Origin: an uncultured Stenotrophomonas sp. | Lineage (GTDB): Bacteria; Pseudomonadota; Gammaproteobacteria; Xanthomonadales; Xanthomonadaceae | Length of the DNA: 64,000 nucleotides | Direction: 5' to 3' | Assembly (NCBI GenBank): GCA_913775725.1 | Contig: CAJYNG010000021.1 | Coordinates: 1 to 64,000 of the forward strand | Part shown: positions 1-11,258 of the stretch, piece after piece | Layout: the number at the start of each line of letters is the position of its first letter | Numbering within the stretch: position 1 is the stretch's first letter | Notes under the pieces: generated by a model | The model's database searches: none | What the model was told of the DNA's origin: nothing | The model's input: only the letters and a program-made list of their open reading frames with translations | Position numbers and translations under genes: made by a program

Positions 1-56
1 GGCCTGCCGCGCGGCGCGATACCCGGACCCCGCTCGCAGGACCGGCAGGTCGCGGG

Positions 57-857
57 CTATTCCACCGACCTGATCCGATGCGAGCCGCGCCCCATCAGCC
101 GCAGCAGCAGGGCATTGGGCAGTAGTGCCGTGAGGCCGAGCAGGGCGCGGTAGACCGCGCCGGGGACCACCCGGACCTTGCCGCGTTCGGCGCCGTCGAT
201 GCCGGCGCGGGCCACCGCGGCGGTCTGCAGCCAGATCCAGCGCGGCAGGTTGTTCATCTGTTCGCGGGTGCCGGTGACGTCGTGGAACTCGGACCAGGTG
301 AAGCCTGGGCATAACGCGCAGACGCCGACGCCGCGGTCGGCGTTCTCCAGCGCCAGCGATTCGCTGAAGCGCAGCATGAAGCTCTTCGCCGCCGCGTACA
401 GGGTATGGCCGTCCGCGCCCGGCACCAGGGCGGCGAACGAGGCGACATTGAGGATGCGGCCGTGGCCGCTGGCGCGCAGCGCCGGCAGCAGCCGCCAGGT
501 CAGTTCGCACACGGCGCCGACCATCACCTGCAGGAATGCCGCGTGCACCGCCCAGTCCTGGGCGATGTAGCGGCCGGGCACGCCGTAACCGGCGTTGTTG
601 ACCAGGATCCGCACCGCCAGACCGCGCCGTTCGATCTCGGCCACCAGTGCGGCTGGCGCGGCCGGATCGGCCAGGTCCGCGACCAGTACCTCCACCGGCA
701 CCTGCGGCCGCAGTTCGGCGGCCAGCACCTGCAACTGCGCCTCGCGGCGCGCGGTCAGGATCAGCGGCACGCCGCGGCGGGCGTATTCGCGGGCGATCTC
801 GCGGCCGATGCCGCTGGAGGCGCCGGTGATCAGGGCGTAGCCGGGAAGCTGGGTCAT
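57..857 (-). CDS. SDR family NAD(P)-dependent oxidoreductase
   Basis: Short-chain dehydrogenase/reductase of 266 aa, a normal length for a classical SDR. The Rossmann cofactor motif TGASSGIG lies at residues 11-18, the structural NNAG motif at 87-90, a serine at about 140 and the catalytic YAAAK at 154-158, so the active site looks complete. The C-terminus has a hydrophobic stretch (about residues 235-255), as seen in some membrane-associated SDRs. It is divergent from tpiA and has no partner gene in view. The substrate cannot be read from the sequence. Confidence 0.9.
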   Translation of the reverse strand: MTQLPGYALITGASSGIGREIAREYARRGVPLILTARREAQLQVLAAELRPQVPVEVLVADLADPAAPAALVAEIERRGLAVRILVNNAGYGVPGRYIAQDWAVHAAFLQVMVGAVCELTWRLLPALRASGHGRILNVASFAALVPGADGHTLYAAAKSFMLRFSESLALENADRGVGVCALCPGFTWSEFHDVTGTREQMNNLPRWIWLQTAAVARAGIDGAERGKVRVVPGAVYRALLGLTALLPNALLLRLMGRGSHRIRSVE

Positions 858-970
858 GACGGTCTCTGGGTGTGGAGCGGGCGGCGTGGCGCAGGGCGGG
901 GCAGGGGCGATGCCTGCCCTTGGCGGCGCATCGGCTATCCTCTCGGCACTTTTTCGCCGGAGATGCGCCG

Positions 971-1732
971 ATGCGACGCAAGATCGTAGCCGGAAACTGG
1001 AAATTGCATGGCACCCGCCACTTCGCCGCCGACCTGGTACGGGAGATCGTCACCGGGCTGCACGAGGCCGAGCACGACGTGGAGGTTGTGATCCTGCCGC
1101 CGCTGCCCTACCTGGGCGACCTGATCGAGCATTTCGAGGACCGGCTGCTGCGCTTCGGCGCGCAGGACGTCAGCAGCAACGAGAAGGGCGCCTACACCGG
1201 CGAGGTGTCGGCGGCGATGCTGGTGGACGTGGGCGCCGACTATGGCCTGGTCGGGCATTCGGAGCGGCGCCAGTACCACCAGGAGAGCAGCGAGCTGGTC
1301 GCGCGCAAGTTCGCCGCCGCCCTGCACGCCGGGCTGGTCCCGATCCTGTGCGTGGGCGAGACCCTGGAGCAGCGCGAGGCCGGGCGCACCGAGGCGGTCA
1401 TCGCCGCGCAGCTGGCGCCGGTGCTGGATCTGGTCGGCGCCGAGGGCTTCGGCCGCGCGGTGGTGGCCTACGAGCCGGTCTGGGCGATCGGCACCGGCCG
1501 CACCGCCAGCCCGGCGCAGGCCCAGGCGGTGCACGCGTTCATCCGTGGCGAAGTGGCGGCGCGCGATGCTAGAATCGCGGATTCGTTGCCGATCCTGTAT
1601 GGCGGCAGCGTCAAGCCCGACAACGCCGCCGAGCTGTTCGCGCAGCCGGATGTCGCTGGCGGGCTGGTGGGCGGCGCCTCGCTGGTCGCCGCGGAATTCC
1701 TGGCCATCGTGCGAGCGGCGGCCACCTGTTGA
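971..1732 (+). CDS. tpiA: Triose-phosphate isomerase
   Basis: Glycolytic enzyme interconverting dihydroxyacetone phosphate and glyceraldehyde 3-phosphate in the cytoplasm. The 253 aa protein carries the N-terminal AGNWK signature with substrate residues N9 and K11, the electrophile H96 in GHSERR and the catalytic base E168 in AYEPVWAIGTG. The ATG at 971 is chosen because it begins MRRKIVAGNWK, the usual family N-terminus; an upstream in-frame start at 872 would add 33 residues not typical of the family. secG follows after 62 bases, a linkage common in proteobacteria. Confidence 0.97.
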   Translation: MRRKIVAGNWKLHGTRHFAADLVREIVTGLHEAEHDVEVVILPPLPYLGDLIEHFEDRLLRFGAQDVSSNEKGAYTGEVSAAMLVDVGADYGLVGHSERRQYHQESSELVARKFAAALHAGLVPILCVGETLEQREAGRTEAVIAAQLAPVLDLVGAEGFGRAVVAYEPVWAIGTGRTASPAQAQAVHAFIRGEVAARDARIADSLPILYGGSVKPDNAAELFAQPDVAGGLVGGASLVAAEFLAIVRAAATC

Positions 1733-1794
1733 GCGAACGGCCGCCGCTGGCGGCCGTTCGTCCCCCAAGTCGTACTGTCCGGACGGATTTCGAA

Positions 1795-2229
1795 ATGCTG
1801 ATGGTCATCCTCAATGTGGTCTACGTGCTGGTGGCGATCGCGATGATCGCGCTGATCCTGATGCAACGCGGCGCCGGTGCGGCGGCGGGTTCCGGGTTCG
1901 GCGCCGGCGCGTCCGGCACCGTGTTCGGATCGCGCGGCGCGTCCAACTTCCTGTCCAAGTCGACCAAGTGGCTGGCGGTGGTGTTCTTCGCCATCAGCCT
2001 GTTCATGGCCTGGTACGCCGGCCACAGCGCGCGTCCGGCCGATGCCAACCTGGGCGTGATGTCGCAGTCGGCCACCCCGGCGCCGGCTGCGCCGGCCGGC
2101 GAACTGCAGGTCCCGCAGGCGCCGTCGGCCGCCGCCGCGGCTCCGGCTGCCCCCGCCGCCGCCTCGGCCGCCCAGCAGGCGCCGGAAAAAGCGCAAGAAA
2201 AGTCGCCTGCCCCGTCGCAGAAAGACTGA
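1795..2229 (+). CDS. secG: Preprotein translocase subunit SecG
   Basis: Small inner-membrane subunit of the SecYEG channel that assists protein export. The 144 aa protein has two membrane segments (about residues 3-22 and 55-75) joined by the conserved cytoplasmic region GAGASGTVFGSRGASNF. Compared with E. coli SecG (110 aa) it has a long C-terminal tail rich in Ala, Pro and Gln. The start at 1795 begins MLMVILNVVY as expected; in-frame sequence upstream overlaps the tpiA stop and does not look like SecG. tRNA-Leu and the nuo operon follow. Confidence 0.93.
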   Translation: MLMVILNVVYVLVAIAMIALILMQRGAGAAAGSGFGAGASGTVFGSRGASNFLSKSTKWLAVVFFAISLFMAWYAGHSARPADANLGVMSQSATPAPAAPAGELQVPQAPSAAAAAPAAPAAASAAQQAPEKAQEKSPAPSQKD

Positions 2230-2280
2230 AGGCGGTTACAATATGCTGCGCGGCGGGATTGCCGCGCAGGTTTTACGCAA

Positions 2281-2365
2281 GCCCAGGTGGCGGAATTGGT
2301 AGACGCACTACCTTGAGGTGGTAGCGACGCAAGTCGTAGGGGTTCGAGTCCCCTCTTGGGCACCA
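2281..2365 (+). tRNA. tRNA-Leu (GAG)
   Basis: An 85-base class II tRNA with encoded CCA. The acceptor stem GCCCAGG pairs with CTTGGGC, the anticodon stem CTACC/GGTAG encloses loop TTGAGGT giving anticodon GAG, there is a long variable arm, and the T-loop is TTCGAGT. A possible -10 element, TACAAT at 2237-2242, lies about 40 bases upstream without a convincing -35. It sits between secG and nuoA, a conserved position in related genomes. Confidence 0.96.
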
Positions 2366-2476
2366 TTTGTAAGTAAAGCGGGTTCGTCTGGCGCGCACGG
2401 CGCCAGGCAGATTCCCGTCCACTCCCCCATGCCAAAGCGCCTGCAGGCGCAGCGGCAGAGGCAAGAGAGAATCGCT

Positions 2477-2833
2477 GTGCTGGCCGAATATTTGCCGTCT
2501 CTGCTGTTTCTGATCGTTGCCACCGGTATCGGCATTACGCTGATGCTGGTTGGTCGATTCCTCGGTCCCCGCCGCCCCGATCTGGAAAAGCTGTCGCCGT
2601 ACGAGTGCGGCTTCGAGGCCTTCGAAGACGCGCGCATGAAGTTCGACGTGCGCTATTACCTGATCGCGATCCAGTTCATCGTCTTCGACCTGGAAATCAT
2701 CTTCATCGTGCCGTGGACCCAGGTCTTCATGGAGCTGGGTGCCCGTTCGCTCATCACCATGGGCCTGTTCGTGGGCATGCTGTTCCTCGGTTTCATTTAC
2801 GTCTGGAAGAAGGGAGCGCTGGAATGGGAGTGA
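2477..2833 (+). CDS. nuoA: NADH-quinone oxidoreductase subunit A
   Basis: Membrane subunit of respiratory complex I. The 118 aa protein has three predicted transmembrane helices and the conserved loop [20 protein letters not shown] between helices 1 and 2, which lies near the quinone site. The start is GTG at 2477 ([11 protein letters not shown]), preceded by the purine-rich AGAGAG at 2464-2469; this gives the normal family length. It is the first gene of the nuo operon and overlaps nuoB by 10 bases. Confidence 0.95.
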   Translation: MLAEYLPSLLFLIVATGIGITLMLVGRFLGPRRPDLEKLSPYECGFEAFEDARMKFDVRYYLIAIQFIVFDLEIIFIVPWTQVFMELGARSLITMGLFVGMLFLGFIYVWKKGALEWE

Positions 2834-3378
2834 TTCAGACTCTCGATGGCCTCATGAACAACCCCACGCCGGAAGGCCGGGTTGATGACATCCTGCGGCC
2901 GGAAGGCGACAACCCGCTGCTGGAAAAGGGCTTCGTCACCACCAGCGTCGATGCACTGCTGAACTGGGCGCGCACCGGCTCGATGTGGCCGATGACCTTC
3001 GGTCTGGCCTGCTGCGCGGTCGAGATGATGCACGCCGGCGCCGCGCGCCTGGACCTTGACCGCTACGGCGTGGTGTTCCGCCCGTCGCCGCGTCAGTCCG
3101 ACGTGATGATCGTGGCCGGCACCCTGGTCAACAAGATGGCCCCGGCGCTGCGCAAGGTCTACGACCAGATGCCGGACCCGAAGTGGGTCATCTCGATGGG
3201 TAGCTGCGCCAACGGTGGCGGCTACTACCACTACTCCTATTCTGTGGTGCGCGGCTGTGATCGCGTGGTGCCGGTGGACGTCTACGTCCCGGGCTGCCCG
3301 CCGACCGCCGAGGCGCTGGTGTACGGGATCCTGCAGCTGCAGAAGAAGATCTGGCGTACACAGACCATCGCCCGCTGA
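2824..3378 (+). CDS. nuoB: NADH-quinone oxidoreductase subunit B
   Basis: Peripheral-arm subunit (PSST homologue) carrying the terminal iron-sulfur cluster N2 that reduces quinone. The 184 aa protein has the tandem cysteines in [11 protein letters not shown], a third in [12 protein letters not shown] and a fourth in [13 protein letters not shown], completing the four-Cys N2 site. The ATG at 2824 lies inside the end of nuoA (10-base overlap), suggesting translational coupling. Confidence 0.97.
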   Translation: MGVIQTLDGLMNNPTPEGRVDDILRPEGDNPLLEKGFVTTSVDALLNWARTGSMWPMTFGLACCAVEMMHAGAARLDLDRYGVVFRPSPRQSDVMIVAGTLVNKMAPALRKVYDQMPDPKWVISMGSCANGGGYYHYSYSVVRGCDRVVPVDVYVPGCPPTAEALVYGILQLQKKIWRTQTIAR

Positions 3379-3411
3379 CCCCTTCACCTGACAAGAGCGC
3401 GCCAAGCCCCC

Positions 3412-4161
3412 ATGGCAGAGCAAGCATTCTTCATCGACCGACTCTCCGCACGTTTCGCAGGTGCGAAGGTCATCGTGGTCGAACCCCGCGGCGAAGTGAC
3501 GCTGGAAGTGCCTGCCGCCGAGTGGCACGCCACCGCCCTGGCGCTGCGTGACGAGTTTGGTTTCGAGCAGGCCGTGGATCTCTGCGGCGTCGACTACCTC
3601 GGTTATGGCTCCGACGAATGGGACACCGCCGACGTGTCCTCGCAGGGCTTCAGCCGTGGCGTCGAAGGCAAGGCCCAGGGCCGCTTCGCGTGGGGCGAGT
3701 TCCCCACCGAGGAAAACGGCGCCGACGGTGCCCGCCCGCAGCACATGCCCACCCAGCGCTTCGCCGTGGTCGCCCAGCTGCGTTCGTACCAGCACAACCT
3801 GATGATGCACCTGCGCTGCTTCGCTCCTGACGAAGCGCTGCCGGTGGTGTCCTCGCTGACCAGCATCTGGCCGGGCCTGAACTGGTTCGAGCGCGAAGCG
3901 TTCGATCTGTACGGCGTGATCTTCGAAGGCCACCCGGACCTGCGCCGGATCCTGACCGACTACGGTTTCGTCGGCCATCCGTTCCGCAAGGACTTCCCGC
4001 TGATCGGCAATGTCGAAGTCCGCTACGACGAAGAAAAGAAGCGCGTGATCTACGAACCGGTCACCTCGGTGGAGCCGCGCGTCGGCGTGCCGCGCGTGAT
4101 CCGCGACGACGCCCGTCTGCAGACCGCAGAAGGTGAGCGCGCGCAGGAGGCAGTGAAGTGA
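3412..4161 (+). CDS. nuoC: NADH-quinone oxidoreductase subunit C
   Basis: 30-kDa subunit of the complex I peripheral arm, which packs against NuoD. The 249 aa protein carries the family signature [22 protein letters not shown] followed by [16 protein letters not shown] near the C-terminus. It is a separate gene here, unlike the nuoCD fusion of E. coli. Its stop overlaps the nuoD start by 4 bases (4158-4161). Confidence 0.97.
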   Translation: MAEQAFFIDRLSARFAGAKVIVVEPRGEVTLEVPAAEWHATALALRDEFGFEQAVDLCGVDYLGYGSDEWDTADVSSQGFSRGVEGKAQGRFAWGEFPTEENGADGARPQHMPTQRFAVVAQLRSYQHNLMMHLRCFAPDEALPVVSSLTSIWPGLNWFEREAFDLYGVIFEGHPDLRRILTDYGFVGHPFRKDFPLIGNVEVRYDEEKKRVIYEPVTSVEPRVGVPRVIRDDARLQTAEGERAQEAVK

Positions 4162-5465
4162 GCCACGTACACCAGGCCGGCGAAGCATTCGCCAGCAACG
4201 CCGCCGAAAGCCGGCAGGAAATCCGCAACTACACCATGAACTTCGGCCCGCAGCATCCGGCCGCGCACGGTGTGCTGCGCCTGATCCTGGAAATGGACGG
4301 CGAAACCATCATGCGCGCCGACCCGCACGTGGGTCTGCTGCACCGTGGTACCGAGAAGCTGGCCGAGTCCAAGCCGTTCAACCAGTCGATCGGCTACATG
4401 GATCGCCTGGATTACGTGTCGATGATGTGCAACGAGCACGCCTACGTGCGCGCGATCGAGACCCTGATGGGGATCGAGGCGCCGGAGCGTGCGCAGTACA
4501 TCCGCACCATGTACGACGAAATCACCCGCATCCTCAACCACCTGATGTGGCTGGGCTCCAACGCGCTCGACCTGGGTGCGATGGCGGTGATGCTGTACGC
4601 CTTCCGCGAGCGCGAAGAGCTGATGGACTGCTATGAAGCGGTCTCCGGCGCGCGCATGCACGCGGCGTACTACCGTCCGGGCGGTGTCTATCGCGACCTG
4701 CCGGACCACATGCCGAAGTACAAGGAATCGCGCTGGCACAAGGGCAAGGCGCTGAAGCAGCTCAATGCTTCGCGCGAAGGCTCGTTGCTGGACTTCCTGG
4801 AGAACTTCACCAACGAATTCCCGGGTCGCGTCGACGAATACGAAACCCTGCTGACCGACAACCGTATCTGGAAGCAGCGTACCGTCGGCATCGGCGTGGT
4901 CACTCCGGAACTGGCCCACCAGTGGGGCATGACCGGCGTGATGCTGCGCGGCTCGGGCATCGCCTGGGACCTGCGCAAGAAGCGTCCGTACGCCAAGTAC
5001 GATGCCGTCGATTTCGACATCCCGCTGGGCAAGGAAGGCGACTGCTACGACCGTTACCTGGTCCGCGTTGCCGAAATGCGCGAATCCAATCGCATCATCA
5101 AGCAGTGCGTGGCGTGGCTGAAGGCCAACCCCGGCCCGGTCATGGTCAAGAACTTCAAGGTCGCTCCGCCCAAGCGCGAGGACATGAAGGACGACATGGA
5201 AGCGCTGATCCACCACTTCAAGCTGTTCAGTGAAGGCTATTGCGTGCCGGCCGGTGAAACCTATGCGGCCGTGGAAGCGCCCAAGGGCGAGTTCGGCTGC
5301 TACCTGGTCTCCGATGGCGCCAACAAGCCCTTCCGCGTGCACCTGCGCGCACCGGGCTTTGCCCACCTGTCCTCGATCGATTCGATCGTGCGCGGCCACA
5401 TGCTGGCCGACGTGGTGGCGATGATCGGTACCTACGACCTGGTGTTCGGCGAGGTTGACCGGTAA
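4158..5465 (+). CDS. nuoD: NADH-quinone oxidoreductase subunit D
   Basis: 49-kDa subunit that forms the quinone-binding cavity with NuoB. The 435 aa protein has the N-terminal [20 protein letters not shown] motif, [12 protein letters not shown], and the C-terminal [20 protein letters not shown]. The start codon is GTG at 4158, overlapping the end of nuoC. Sequence and length are typical of the stand-alone NuoD family. Confidence 0.97.
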   Translation: MSHVHQAGEAFASNAAESRQEIRNYTMNFGPQHPAAHGVLRLILEMDGETIMRADPHVGLLHRGTEKLAESKPFNQSIGYMDRLDYVSMMCNEHAYVRAIETLMGIEAPERAQYIRTMYDEITRILNHLMWLGSNALDLGAMAVMLYAFREREELMDCYEAVSGARMHAAYYRPGGVYRDLPDHMPKYKESRWHKGKALKQLNASREGSLLDFLENFTNEFPGRVDEYETLLTDNRIWKQRTVGIGVVTPELAHQWGMTGVMLRGSGIAWDLRKKRPYAKYDAVDFDIPLGKEGDCYDRYLVRVAEMRESNRIIKQCVAWLKANPGPVMVKNFKVAPPKREDMKDDMEALIHHFKLFSEGYCVPAGETYAAVEAPKGEFGCYLVSDGANKPFRVHLRAPGFAHLSSIDSIVRGHMLADVVAMIGTYDLVFGEVDR

Positions 5466-5562
5466 TGCCGTCCGCCACGCCAACGCCCGCTGCAGGCAGC
5501 CGGCGCAAGCCGGCGCCGCAGTTTCTGGAATTTCACGTTATGCATTTCGCTGAGGTCGGCCG

Positions 5563-6090
5563 ATGAAGGCGACAGGTAATTTCGAGGCGGCGCGCGACGT
5601 CGACCCGATGGTGGTGCTGAGCGACAAGACCCGCGCTCACATCGATCACTGGCTGTCCAAGTTCCCGCCGGACCGCAAGCGCTCTGCCGTGCTGCAGGGC
5701 CTGCATGCGGCCCAGGAGCAGAACGAGGGCTGGCTGACCGACGAGCTGATCGCCGGCGTGGCCAAGTACCTTGATCTGCCGCCGGTGTGGGCCTACGAGG
5801 TCGCCAGCTTCTACTCGATGTTCGAGACCGAGAAGGTGGGCCGCAACAACGTGGCCATCTGCACCAACATCAGCTGCTGGCTCAATGGCGCCGAGGACAT
5901 CGTCCGCCATTGCGAGAAGAAGCTGGGCATCAAGCACGGTGAATCGACCCCGGACGGCCGCGTCTACCTCAAGCGCGAGGAAGAGTGCCTGGCCGGTTGC
6001 GGTGGCGCACCGATGATGGTCATCAACGGTCACTACCATGAGCGTCTGACCCTGGAAAAGGTCGACGAGCTGCTGGACGGGCTGGAGTAA
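5563..6090 (+). CDS. nuoE: NADH-quinone oxidoreductase subunit E
   Basis: 24-kDa subunit of the NADH dehydrogenase module, holding the [2Fe-2S] cluster N1a. The 175 aa protein shows the four ligating cysteines in [10 protein letters not shown] and [17 protein letters not shown]. The 97-base gap after nuoD, which contains a GCCGGCG inverted repeat near 5497-5515, is the longest inside this operon. nuoF begins 4 bases after its stop. Confidence 0.97.
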   Translation: MKATGNFEAARDVDPMVVLSDKTRAHIDHWLSKFPPDRKRSAVLQGLHAAQEQNEGWLTDELIAGVAKYLDLPPVWAYEVASFYSMFETEKVGRNNVAICTNISCWLNGAEDIVRHCEKKLGIKHGESTPDGRVYLKREEECLAGCGGAPMMVINGHYHERLTLEKVDELLDGLE

Positions 6091-6094
6091 GGGC

Positions 6095-7435
6095 ATGGCA
6101 CATCACCACGAATCCAAGGGTCCGGTCGGCCCCGCGCCGCTGCCGCACCAGGTGGTCTACACCACCCTGCATTACGACACCCCGTGGTCGTACGAAAGCT
6201 ACCTCAAGACCGGTGGCTACGCCGCCCTGCGCAAGATCCTCGAAGAGAAGATCCCGCCGGAGCAGGTCATCGAGATGGTCAAGGCCTCGGGTCTGCGCGG
6301 CCGCGGTGGCGCAGGCTTCCCGACCGGCCTGAAGTGGTCCTTCATGCCCAAGGGCAACATGCAGAAGTACATCCTCTGCAACTCGGATGAATCCGAGCCG
6401 GGTACCTGCAAGGATCGCGACATCCTGCGCTACAACCCGCATTCGGTGGTGGAAGGCATGGCGATCGCCTGCTACGCCACCGGTTCGACCGTGGGTTACA
6501 ACTATCTGCGCGGTGAGTTCCACCACGAGCCGTTCGAGCACTTCGAGCAGGCCCTGGCCGACGCCTATGCGAACGGCTGGCTGGGCAAGAACGTGATGGG
6601 CTCGGGCGTGGACATCGACATCTACGGTGCGCTGGGCGCCGGCGCGTACATCTGCGGCGAAGAAACCGCGCTGATGGAGTCGCTGGAAGGCAAGAAGGGC
6701 CAGCCGCGCTACAAGCCGCCGTTCCCGGCCAACTTTGGCCTGTACGGCAAGCCGTCGACGATCAACAACACCGAAACCTACGGTTCGGTGCCGGCGATCA
6801 TCCGCAACGGTCCGGAGTGGTTCAAGGGCCTGAGCCTGACCGCCAACGGCGGCCCGAAGTGCTTCTCGGTCTCCGGCTGCGTGCAGAACGGTGGCAACTT
6901 CGAAGTGCCGCTGGGCACCAAATTCCACGATCTGCTGGAAATGGCCGGTGGTCTGCGTCCGGGCCGCACCCTGAAGGGCGCGATCCCGGGCGGTGTGTCG
7001 ATGCCGGTGCTGACCGCGGCCGAGCTGAAGGACCTGCCGATGGACTACGACACCATCCGTGCGCTGGGCTCCGGCCTGGGTTCGGGTGCGATCGTGGTGC
7101 TCGACGACAGCGTGTGCTGCGTCAAGTTCGCCTGCCGCATCAGCCAGTTCTTCCACAAGGAATCCTGCGGCCAGTGCACCCCGTGCCGTGAAGGTACCGG
7201 CTGGATGCACCGCGTGCTGGAGCGCATCGTCGCCGGCAAGGCCACGATGGAAGACCTGCACCAGCTGAAGGCGGTGGCCGGCCAGATCGAAGGCCACACC
7301 ATCTGTGCGTTCGGTGAAGCGGCTGCATGGCCCATCCAGGGCTTCCTGCGCCAGTTCTGGGACGAATTCGAGTACTACATCGTCAACGGTCATTCGATGG
7401 TTGACGGCAAGAAGGTGGAGGCAGCCGCCGCATGA
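6095..7435 (+). CDS. nuoF: NADH-quinone oxidoreductase subunit F
   Basis: 51-kDa flavoprotein that binds NADH and FMN and carries cluster N3. The 446 aa protein contains the glycine-rich nucleotide-binding [14 protein letters not shown], the acidic [14 protein letters not shown] region, and the [4Fe-4S] motif [16 protein letters not shown] near the C-terminus. The N-terminus has a short His-rich stretch (MAHHHES). It overlaps nuoG by 4 bases at 7432-7435. Confidence 0.97.
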   Translation: MAHHHESKGPVGPAPLPHQVVYTTLHYDTPWSYESYLKTGGYAALRKILEEKIPPEQVIEMVKASGLRGRGGAGFPTGLKWSFMPKGNMQKYILCNSDESEPGTCKDRDILRYNPHSVVEGMAIACYATGSTVGYNYLRGEFHHEPFEHFEQALADAYANGWLGKNVMGSGVDIDIYGALGAGAYICGEETALMESLEGKKGQPRYKPPFPANFGLYGKPSTINNTETYGSVPAIIRNGPEWFKGLSLTANGGPKCFSVSGCVQNGGNFEVPLGTKFHDLLEMAGGLRPGRTLKGAIPGGVSMPVLTAAELKDLPMDYDTIRALGSGLGSGAIVVLDDSVCCVKFACRISQFFHKESCGQCTPCREGTGWMHRVLERIVAGKATMEDLHQLKAVAGQIEGHTICAFGEAAAWPIQGFLRQFWDEFEYYIVNGHSMVDGKKVEAAAA

Positions 7436-9666
7436 GCGCGCAACCCGTAAACCCGAACGTGCCACCGGATCACGTGACCATCGAAATCGATGGCAAGTCC
7501 CTGGTCGTGCCCAAGGGTTCGATGATCATCCAGGCGGCCGACAAGGCCGGCATTTCGATTCCGCGCTTCTGCTACCACGAGAAGCTGCCGATCGCCGCCA
7601 ACTGCCGCATGTGCCTGGTGGACGTGGAGAAGTCGCCGAAGCCGGCGCCGGCCTGCGCCACCCCGGTGATGGATGGCATGAAGGTCGCCACCCGCAGCGA
7701 GAAGGCACTGAAGTTCCAGCGCTCGGTGATGGAGTTCCTGCTCATCAACCACCCGCTGGACTGCCCGATCTGCGATCAGGGCGGCGAGTGCGAGCTGCAG
7801 GACGTGTCGCTGGGCTATGGCCGTTCGGTCAGCCGCTTCAACGAGCGCAAGCGCGTGGTGCCGGACGAGGACATGGGCCCGCTGGTCGCCACCGAGATGA
7901 CCCGCTGCATCCAGTGCACCCGCTGCGTCCGCTTCACCGCCGACGTTGCCGGTACCTACGAGCTGGGTGGCATGTACCGCGGTGAGAACCTGCAGATCGG
8001 TACCTTCGACGGCAAGCCGCTGACCACCGAGCTGTCCGGCAACGTCGTCGACGTCTGCCCGGTCGGCGCGCTGACCAACAAGGTGTTCCAGTTCCGCGCC
8101 CGCCCGTGGGAACTGACCGCGCGCGAATCGCTGGGCTACCACGACGCGATGGGTTCGAACCTGTTCCTGCACGTGCGTCGCGGCGAAGTGCTGCGCACCG
8201 TGCCGCGCGACAACGAAGCGGTCAACGAGTGCTGGCTGTCCGACCGTGACCGCTACTCGCACCAGGGCCTGTACAGCGAAGACCGTGCGGTCAAGCCGCT
8301 GCGCAAGGTCAATGGCGAGTGGAAGGAAGTGAGCTGGGCCGAAGGCCTGGCCGCGGCCGCCGAGATCCTCAAGGCCAACCAGGGCGACAACCTGGGCGTG
8401 CTGGTGCATCCGTCCACCTCGAACGAGGAAGGTGCGCTGCTGGCCCGCCTGGCCAAGGGCCTGGGCTCGAGCAACATCGACCACCGCATCAACAACCGCG
8501 ATTTCTCCGACGCCGCAACCGCCGAAGTGTTCGGCCTGCCGCTGGCCGAGATCGAAGGCGCCGACCGCATCGTCGTTCTGGGCAGCAACATCCGCCACGA
8601 ACTGCCGCTGCTGCACGCCCGCCTGCGCAAGGCGCAGACCACCAACGGCGCGAAGATCCACGTCGTCAACCCGGTGGACTTCGACTTCGCCTTCAGCATC
8701 GCCGGCAAGCAGATCGTCGCACCGTCGAAGTTCGTCGACGCGCTGGCCAATGCAGAGCTGCGTTCGGCAGTGCAGGGCGGCAACAACACCGTGCTGATCG
8801 TCGGTGGCATCGCCGAGAACCACCCGCAGGCTGCCGCGATCCGCGCTGCCGCGCGTGACTTCGCTGCCGCCACCGGTGCCAAGCTGTGCCGCATCCCACA
8901 GGGCGCCAACGCCGTTGGCCTGACCCGCGCCGGCGTGCTGCCGGCGGGCAAGGACGTCGCCGCGATGCTGGCGCAGCCGCGCCAGGCCTACGTGGTGTAC
9001 GGCCTTGAGCCGGGCCTTGACTTCGCCGATGCACCTGCCGCGCGCAAGGCGCTGGTCGGTGCCCAGGTGGTGGCCTTCAGCCAGTTCGCCTGCGTCTCCA
9101 CCCGTGACGTTGCCGACGTGATCCTGCCGATCGGTGCGCTGCCGGAAATCGACGCCACCCTGACCAACCTCGATGGTCGCGAGCAGTCGGCCCGTGCCGG
9201 CGGCAAGCTGCCGGGCGAGGCCCGTGAGGGCTGGCGCGTGCTGCGCGCCCTGGGCGGCGACATGGCGCTGGCCGGTTTCGACTTCACCGACCTGGCCGGC
9301 CTGCGTGCCAGCCTGGCCCCGGTGTCGGTCACCGTTGCCGCTTCGGCGCAGCCGGTGGTTGCCGGCGAAGGCCTGGAAGTGGCTTCGACCGCCGCGATCT
9401 ACCGCACCGATGCGGTGGTCCGTCGCGCCCCGGCGCTGCAGTCGCATCCGCTCAACAACGCCCCGCGCATCGTGCTGAATGCTGAAGATGCCGCTCGCCT
9501 GCAGCTGCAGGAAGGGCAGATGGCCAAGGTCGGCACCGATGCCGGCAAGGCCACCCTGCCGGTGGTGGTCGACGCCCGCGTCGCTGCGGGCTCGGTCTGG
9601 ATTGAATCGGGCCACGGCGCGACCGCGCCGCTGGGTGCCGCTCGCGTAACGGTGGTGGCTGCATGA
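7432..9666 (+). CDS. nuoG: NADH-quinone oxidoreductase subunit G
   Basis: 75-kDa iron-sulfur subunit that carries electrons from the FMN module toward NuoB. The 744 aa protein begins with a plant-type [2Fe-2S] ferredoxin domain ([19 protein letters not shown]), then the His/Cys-ligated cluster motif [18 protein letters not shown], then a [4Fe-4S] motif [10 protein letters not shown] with VCPVGAL, followed by a molybdopterin-oxidoreductase-like domain that binds no cofactor in this family. Short overlaps with nuoF and nuoH (4 bases each) point to coupled translation. Confidence 0.97.
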   Translation: MSAQPVNPNVPPDHVTIEIDGKSLVVPKGSMIIQAADKAGISIPRFCYHEKLPIAANCRMCLVDVEKSPKPAPACATPVMDGMKVATRSEKALKFQRSVMEFLLINHPLDCPICDQGGECELQDVSLGYGRSVSRFNERKRVVPDEDMGPLVATEMTRCIQCTRCVRFTADVAGTYELGGMYRGENLQIGTFDGKPLTTELSGNVVDVCPVGALTNKVFQFRARPWELTARESLGYHDAMGSNLFLHVRRGEVLRTVPRDNEAVNECWLSDRDRYSHQGLYSEDRAVKPLRKVNGEWKEVSWAEGLAAAAEILKANQGDNLGVLVHPSTSNEEGALLARLAKGLGSSNIDHRINNRDFSDAATAEVFGLPLAEIEGADRIVVLGSNIRHELPLLHARLRKAQTTNGAKIHVVNPVDFDFAFSIAGKQIVAPSKFVDALANAELRSAVQGGNNTVLIVGGIAENHPQAAAIRAAARDFAAATGAKLCRIPQGANAVGLTRAGVLPAGKDVAAMLAQPRQAYVVYGLEPGLDFADAPAARKALVGAQVVAFSQFACVSTRDVADVILPIGALPEIDATLTNLDGREQSARAGGKLPGEAREGWRVLRALGGDMALAGFDFTDLAGLRASLAPVSVTVAASAQPVVAGEGLEVASTAAIYRTDAVVRRAPALQSHPLNNAPRIVLNAEDAARLQLQEGQMAKVGTDAGKATLPVVVDARVAAGSVWIESGHGATAPLGAARVTVVAA

Positions 9667-10757
9667 ACGAATTGCTGTTGAACGCGGTCGACCCGCTGCA
9701 CCAGTGGCTGCTTGGCCTCGGTGATATCGGCGCGCTGATCTGGATCATCCTGAAGATCCTGGTGATCACCGTTCCGGTGATCATCTCTGTGGCCTTCTAC
9801 GTGGTCTGGGAACGCAAGCTGATCGGCTGGATGCACGTCCGCCACGGCCCGATGTACGTGGGCATGGGCATCTTCCAGGCCTTCGCCGACGTCTTCAAGC
9901 TGCTGTTCAAGGAAGTGGTCCAGCCGAGCAGCGCCAACAAGGCGATCTACCTGCTGGCACCGCTGATCACCCTGGCGCCGGCCTTCGCGGCCTGGTCGGT
10001 GGTGCCCTTTGATTCGCAGATCGTGCTGTCCAATGCCAACGCCGGCCTGCTGTACCTGCTGGCCATGACCTCGCTGGGCATCTACGGCATCATCCTGGCA
10101 GGTTGGGCCTCCAACTCGAAGTATGCGTTCCTGGGTGCGATGCGCGCCTCGGCGCAGATGATCAGCTACGAAATCGCCATGGGCTTCGCCCTGGTCGGCG
10201 TGATGATCGCGTCGGGCAGCCTGAACCTGAGCAACATCGTGATGGCGCAGGCCGGCAATTCCGGTTTCTTCGACTGGTTCCTGCTGCCGCTGTTCCCGCT
10301 GTTCGTCATCTACTGGGTGTCGGGCGTGGCTGAAACCAACCGCGCGCCGTTCGACGTGGTGGAAGGTGAATCGGAAATCGTCGCCGGTCACATGGTCGAG
10401 TACTCGGGCGGTGCGTTCGCGCTGTTCTTCCTGGCCGAATACGCCAACATGATCCTGATCAGCTTCCTGATCTCGATCTTCTTCCTTGGTGGCTGGCTGA
10501 GCCCGATCCAGGGCTGGGTCAACCCGGGCGACATCTCGCCGTTGGTCGACTGGATCTGGAAGGGCGGTGCACCGTGGCTGTTCGTCAAGGTGTTCTTCTT
10601 TGCCAGTGCCTACATCTGGTTCCGTGCCAGCTTCCCGCGCTTCCGCTATGACCAGATCATGCGCCTGGGCTGGAAGGTCTTCATCCCGCTGGCCATTCTG
10701 TGGATCGCGGTTACCGCCGTCATGGTGTTCTTCGGCGTGATTCAAAAGGGCGTCTAA
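9663..10757 (+). CDS. nuoH: NADH-quinone oxidoreductase subunit H
   Basis: Membrane subunit (ND1 homologue) joining the peripheral arm to the proton-pumping arm and forming part of the quinone tunnel. The 364 aa protein has about eight hydrophobic helices, [18 protein letters not shown] near the N-terminus and the acidic loop [17 protein letters not shown], both highly conserved in the family. It starts within the last bases of nuoG. Confidence 0.97.
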   Translation: MNELLLNAVDPLHQWLLGLGDIGALIWIILKILVITVPVIISVAFYVVWERKLIGWMHVRHGPMYVGMGIFQAFADVFKLLFKEVVQPSSANKAIYLLAPLITLAPAFAAWSVVPFDSQIVLSNANAGLLYLLAMTSLGIYGIILAGWASNSKYAFLGAMRASAQMISYEIAMGFALVGVMIASGSLNLSNIVMAQAGNSGFFDWFLLPLFPLFVIYWVSGVAETNRAPFDVVEGESEIVAGHMVEYSGGAFALFFLAEYANMILISFLISIFFLGGWLSPIQGWVNPGDISPLVDWIWKGGAPWLFVKVFFFASAYIWFRASFPRFRYDQIMRLGWKVFIPLAILWIAVTAVMVFFGVIQKGV

Positions 10758-10760
10758 GTG

Positions 10761-11249
10761 ATGAACAGGATTACCCATTACTTCAAGAGCCTGTTGCTGC
10801 TCGAACTGCTGGGCGGCCTTTGGCTGACGCTGAAGTACAGCTTCAAGCCCAAGTACACGATGATGTACCCGATGGAGAAGTTCCCGCAGTCGCCGCGCTT
10901 CCGTGGCCTGCACGCCCTGCGCCGTTACCCCAACGGTGAAGAGCGCTGCATCGCCTGCAAGCTGTGCGAAGCGGTGTGCCCTGCATTGGCCATCACCATC
11001 GACTCGGCCAAGCGCGAAGACGGCACCCGCCGTACCACCCGCTACGACATCGACCTGTTCAAGTGCATCTTCTGCGGCTTCTGCGAAGAAAGCTGCCCGG
11101 TGGACTCGATCGTCGAAACCCACATCCTCGAGTACCACTTCGAGAATCGTGGCGAAAACATCGTTACCAAGCCGCAGCTGCTGGCCCTGGGCGACCGTCT
11201 CGAGTCCGAGATCGCCGAGCGTCGCGCCGCCGATGCCGCTTACCGCTGA
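10761..11249 (+). CDS. nuoI: NADH-quinone oxidoreductase subunit I
   Basis: Ferredoxin-like subunit holding clusters N6a and N6b. The 162 aa protein has two [4Fe-4S] motifs, [12 protein letters not shown] and [12 protein letters not shown], after an N-terminal amphipathic segment that contacts the membrane. A GTG at 10758 directly precedes the ATG at 10761; the ATG is preferred because [13 protein letters not shown] gives the usual 162 aa length. It begins 3 bases after the nuoH stop. Confidence 0.96.
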   Translation: MNRITHYFKSLLLLELLGGLWLTLKYSFKPKYTMMYPMEKFPQSPRFRGLHALRRYPNGEERCIACKLCEAVCPALAITIDSAKREDGTRRTTRYDIDLFKCIFCGFCEESCPVDSIVETHILEYHFENRGENIVTKPQLLALGDRLESEIAERRAADAAYR

Positions 11250-11258
11250 GGTCGAGAG